From positions 1 through 5,839 of the forward strand of contig CAYXUS010000138.1 in assembly GCA_964468415.1 (NCBI GenBank): DNA of 5,839 nucleotides, given 5' to 3'. Position numbers and translations under genes: made by a program. The notes beneath the pieces are model-generated. The model was not told the origin of the DNA and ran no database searches. It worked only from the letters and a program-made list of their open reading frames with translations. Below, one piece after another: positions 5,289-5,839 of the stretch (the stretch's first letter is position 1; every line of letters begins with the position of its first letter). This DNA is from Caldithrix sp964468415 (lineage in GTDB: Bacteria > Calditrichota > Calditrichia > Calditrichales > Calditrichaceae).

Positions 5289-5304
5289 AATGTTAATTAA
5301 CATT
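5289..5304. promoter_or_regulatory. 16-bp perfect palindrome between binding protein and permease
   Basis: AATGTTAATTAACATT is perfectly self-complementary and starts 10 nt after the stop of the binding protein. Its half-sites AATGTTA and TAACATT equal those of the gammaproteobacterial Zur consensus as I recall it, but the central spacer is 2 bp instead of 5. It could be an internal operator, or an A/T palindrome with no function. Confidence 0.4.
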
Positions 5305-5311
5305 CGATTCC

Positions 5312-5340
5312 GGGGGATTGCCGAAAGCTGGCGATCCCTC
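5312..5340 (+). other. Intercistronic hairpin without U-tract
   Basis: GGGATTGCC (5314-5322) pairs with GGCGATCCC (5330-5338) around a 7-nt loop with one wobble. The stem extends by G5313-T5339 and G5312-C5340 to 11 bp. On the plus strand it is followed by T and then A residues, so it is not a classical terminator. It probably stabilises the 3' end of the upstream mRNA or favours RNA processing. That would give more binding protein than permease, a common pattern in ABC uptake operons. Confidence 0.6.
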
Positions 5341-5365
5341 TAAAAAATAAAGAAAAGGGACACAC

Positions 5366-5839
5366 ATGAATTTAAGCATCTGGGATATTATGGCGCCGGC
5401 GTTCTTTGAATGTTTGATCCTGGTCGGCATTCATTCCTATCTGGGATTGCATGTCATTAAACGCAAGGTGATTTTTGTCGATCTGGCTCTGGCCCAGGTT
5501 GCCGCGCTGGGCACAACCGTGGGGTTCCTGTTCGGAATTTTGCCCGGGACAACCGGCGCGTACTGGTTTTCTCTGGGCTTTGCAATGATCGGCGCAGCGG
5601 TTTTTTCCCTGTCGCGCTTCCGCAACGAAAAAATTCCGCAGGAAGCCGTTATCGGATTGGTGTACGCCCTGGCGGCGGCCATTGCCATTCTGGTTATCGA
5701 TAAGGCTCCGCACGGTGCCGAACACATCAAAGAGCTGCTCACCGGAAGCATTCTCTGGATTAAATGGAACACCATTTTGCATGCCGCCATAGTTTACGCG
5801 GCAGTGGGGCTTTTCCACTTCATTTTTCGCGATAAGTTT
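5366..5839 (+). CDS. ABC-3 family zinc/manganese permease, ZnuB-type (cut at right edge)
   Basis: The reading frame is open from the ATG to the last base of the window, giving 158 residues, about half to 60% of a normal ABC-3 permease (roughly 260-300). It is an inner-membrane channel subunit that takes metal from the adjacent binding protein. Visible features are a first membrane helix (about 8-28), the motif FVDLALAQVAALG (37-49) typical of ABC-3 permeases, further helices at about 66-80 and 93-111, the sequence HGAEHIKELLTGSILW, and the start of another helix. A purine-rich AAGGGA lies 5 nt before the start. It sits 86 nt after the binding protein gene, with a palindrome and a hairpin in between. 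No ATPase gene is present in the window; it should be sought downstream. Confidence 0.9.
   Translation, partial: MNLSIWDIMAPAFFECLILVGIHSYLGLHVIKRKVIFVDLALAQVAALGTTVGFLFGILPGTTGAYWFSLGFAMIGAAVFSLSRFRNEKIPQEAVIGLVYALAAAIAILVIDKAPHGAEHIKELLTGSILWIKWNTILHAAIVYAAVGLFHFIFRDKF

Noticed and set aside
4836..5303. 155-residue minus-strand frame opposite the metal-binding protein gene
   Set aside because: Antisense shadow of a strongly supported gene; the product has no family signature.
5312..5345. Rho-independent terminator after the metal-binding protein gene
   Set aside because: The stem is followed by A residues, not a U-tract, on the plus strand, and the permease continues the cluster in the same direction.
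5372..5818. Two long minus-strand frames at the right edge
   Set aside because: Both are antisense to the ABC-3 permease, whose plus-strand frame has clear family motifs and membrane helices. Their length follows from its GC-rich codons.

Overview
The window reads as a piece of chromosome from a Gram-negative, moderately AT-rich bacterium. The outer-membrane porin, the signal peptides and two promoter-like sequences of the Bacteroidetes type (TTTG-N20-TAnnTTTG) suggest the FCB side of the tree, possibly a Calditrichota-like lineage. That placement is inference: no phylogenetic marker other than one tRNA is present.

Layout. Bases 1-182 hold a minus-strand tRNA-Asn(GTT) with a strong intrinsic terminator downstream of it. 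Bases 183-582 contain no protein gene. They carry a decayed fragment of a second tRNA-Asn interleaved with short GC-rich palindromes, a third hairpin, and an AT-rich stretch leading to the first gene. Bases 583-2379 encode an AMP-forming long-chain acyl-CoA synthetase, apparently a stand-alone gene. From 2444 to the right edge, four plus-strand genes are arranged as a divalent-metal (most likely zinc) uptake cluster: a small secreted His/Cys-containing protein, a coiled-coil outer-membrane porin, a ZnuA/TroA-type solute-binding protein, and a ZnuB-type ABC-3 permease cut by the window end. The ABC ATPase is not in the window; it may lie beyond base 5839.

How the genes fit together. The porin would let metal cross the outer membrane, the binding protein (His59, His137, His242, Asp324) would capture it in the periplasm, and the permease would pass it through the inner membrane. 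The small secreted protein leads the cluster and may be a periplasmic metal-handling accessory. A TTCCGTT-N6-AACGGAA inverted repeat lies at the predicted transcription start of the cluster and is a candidate operator. A structured leader precedes the porin. A palindrome and a long hairpin without a U-tract separate the binding protein from the permease, and could set the expression ratio between them.

The most notable items are the small secreted protein, whose predicted mature N-terminus is His-Asn-His (an ATCUN-type metal site), the candidate operator, and the tRNA-Asn fragment framed by two copies of a palindrome. No CRISPR array, insertion sequence or phage gene is visible.
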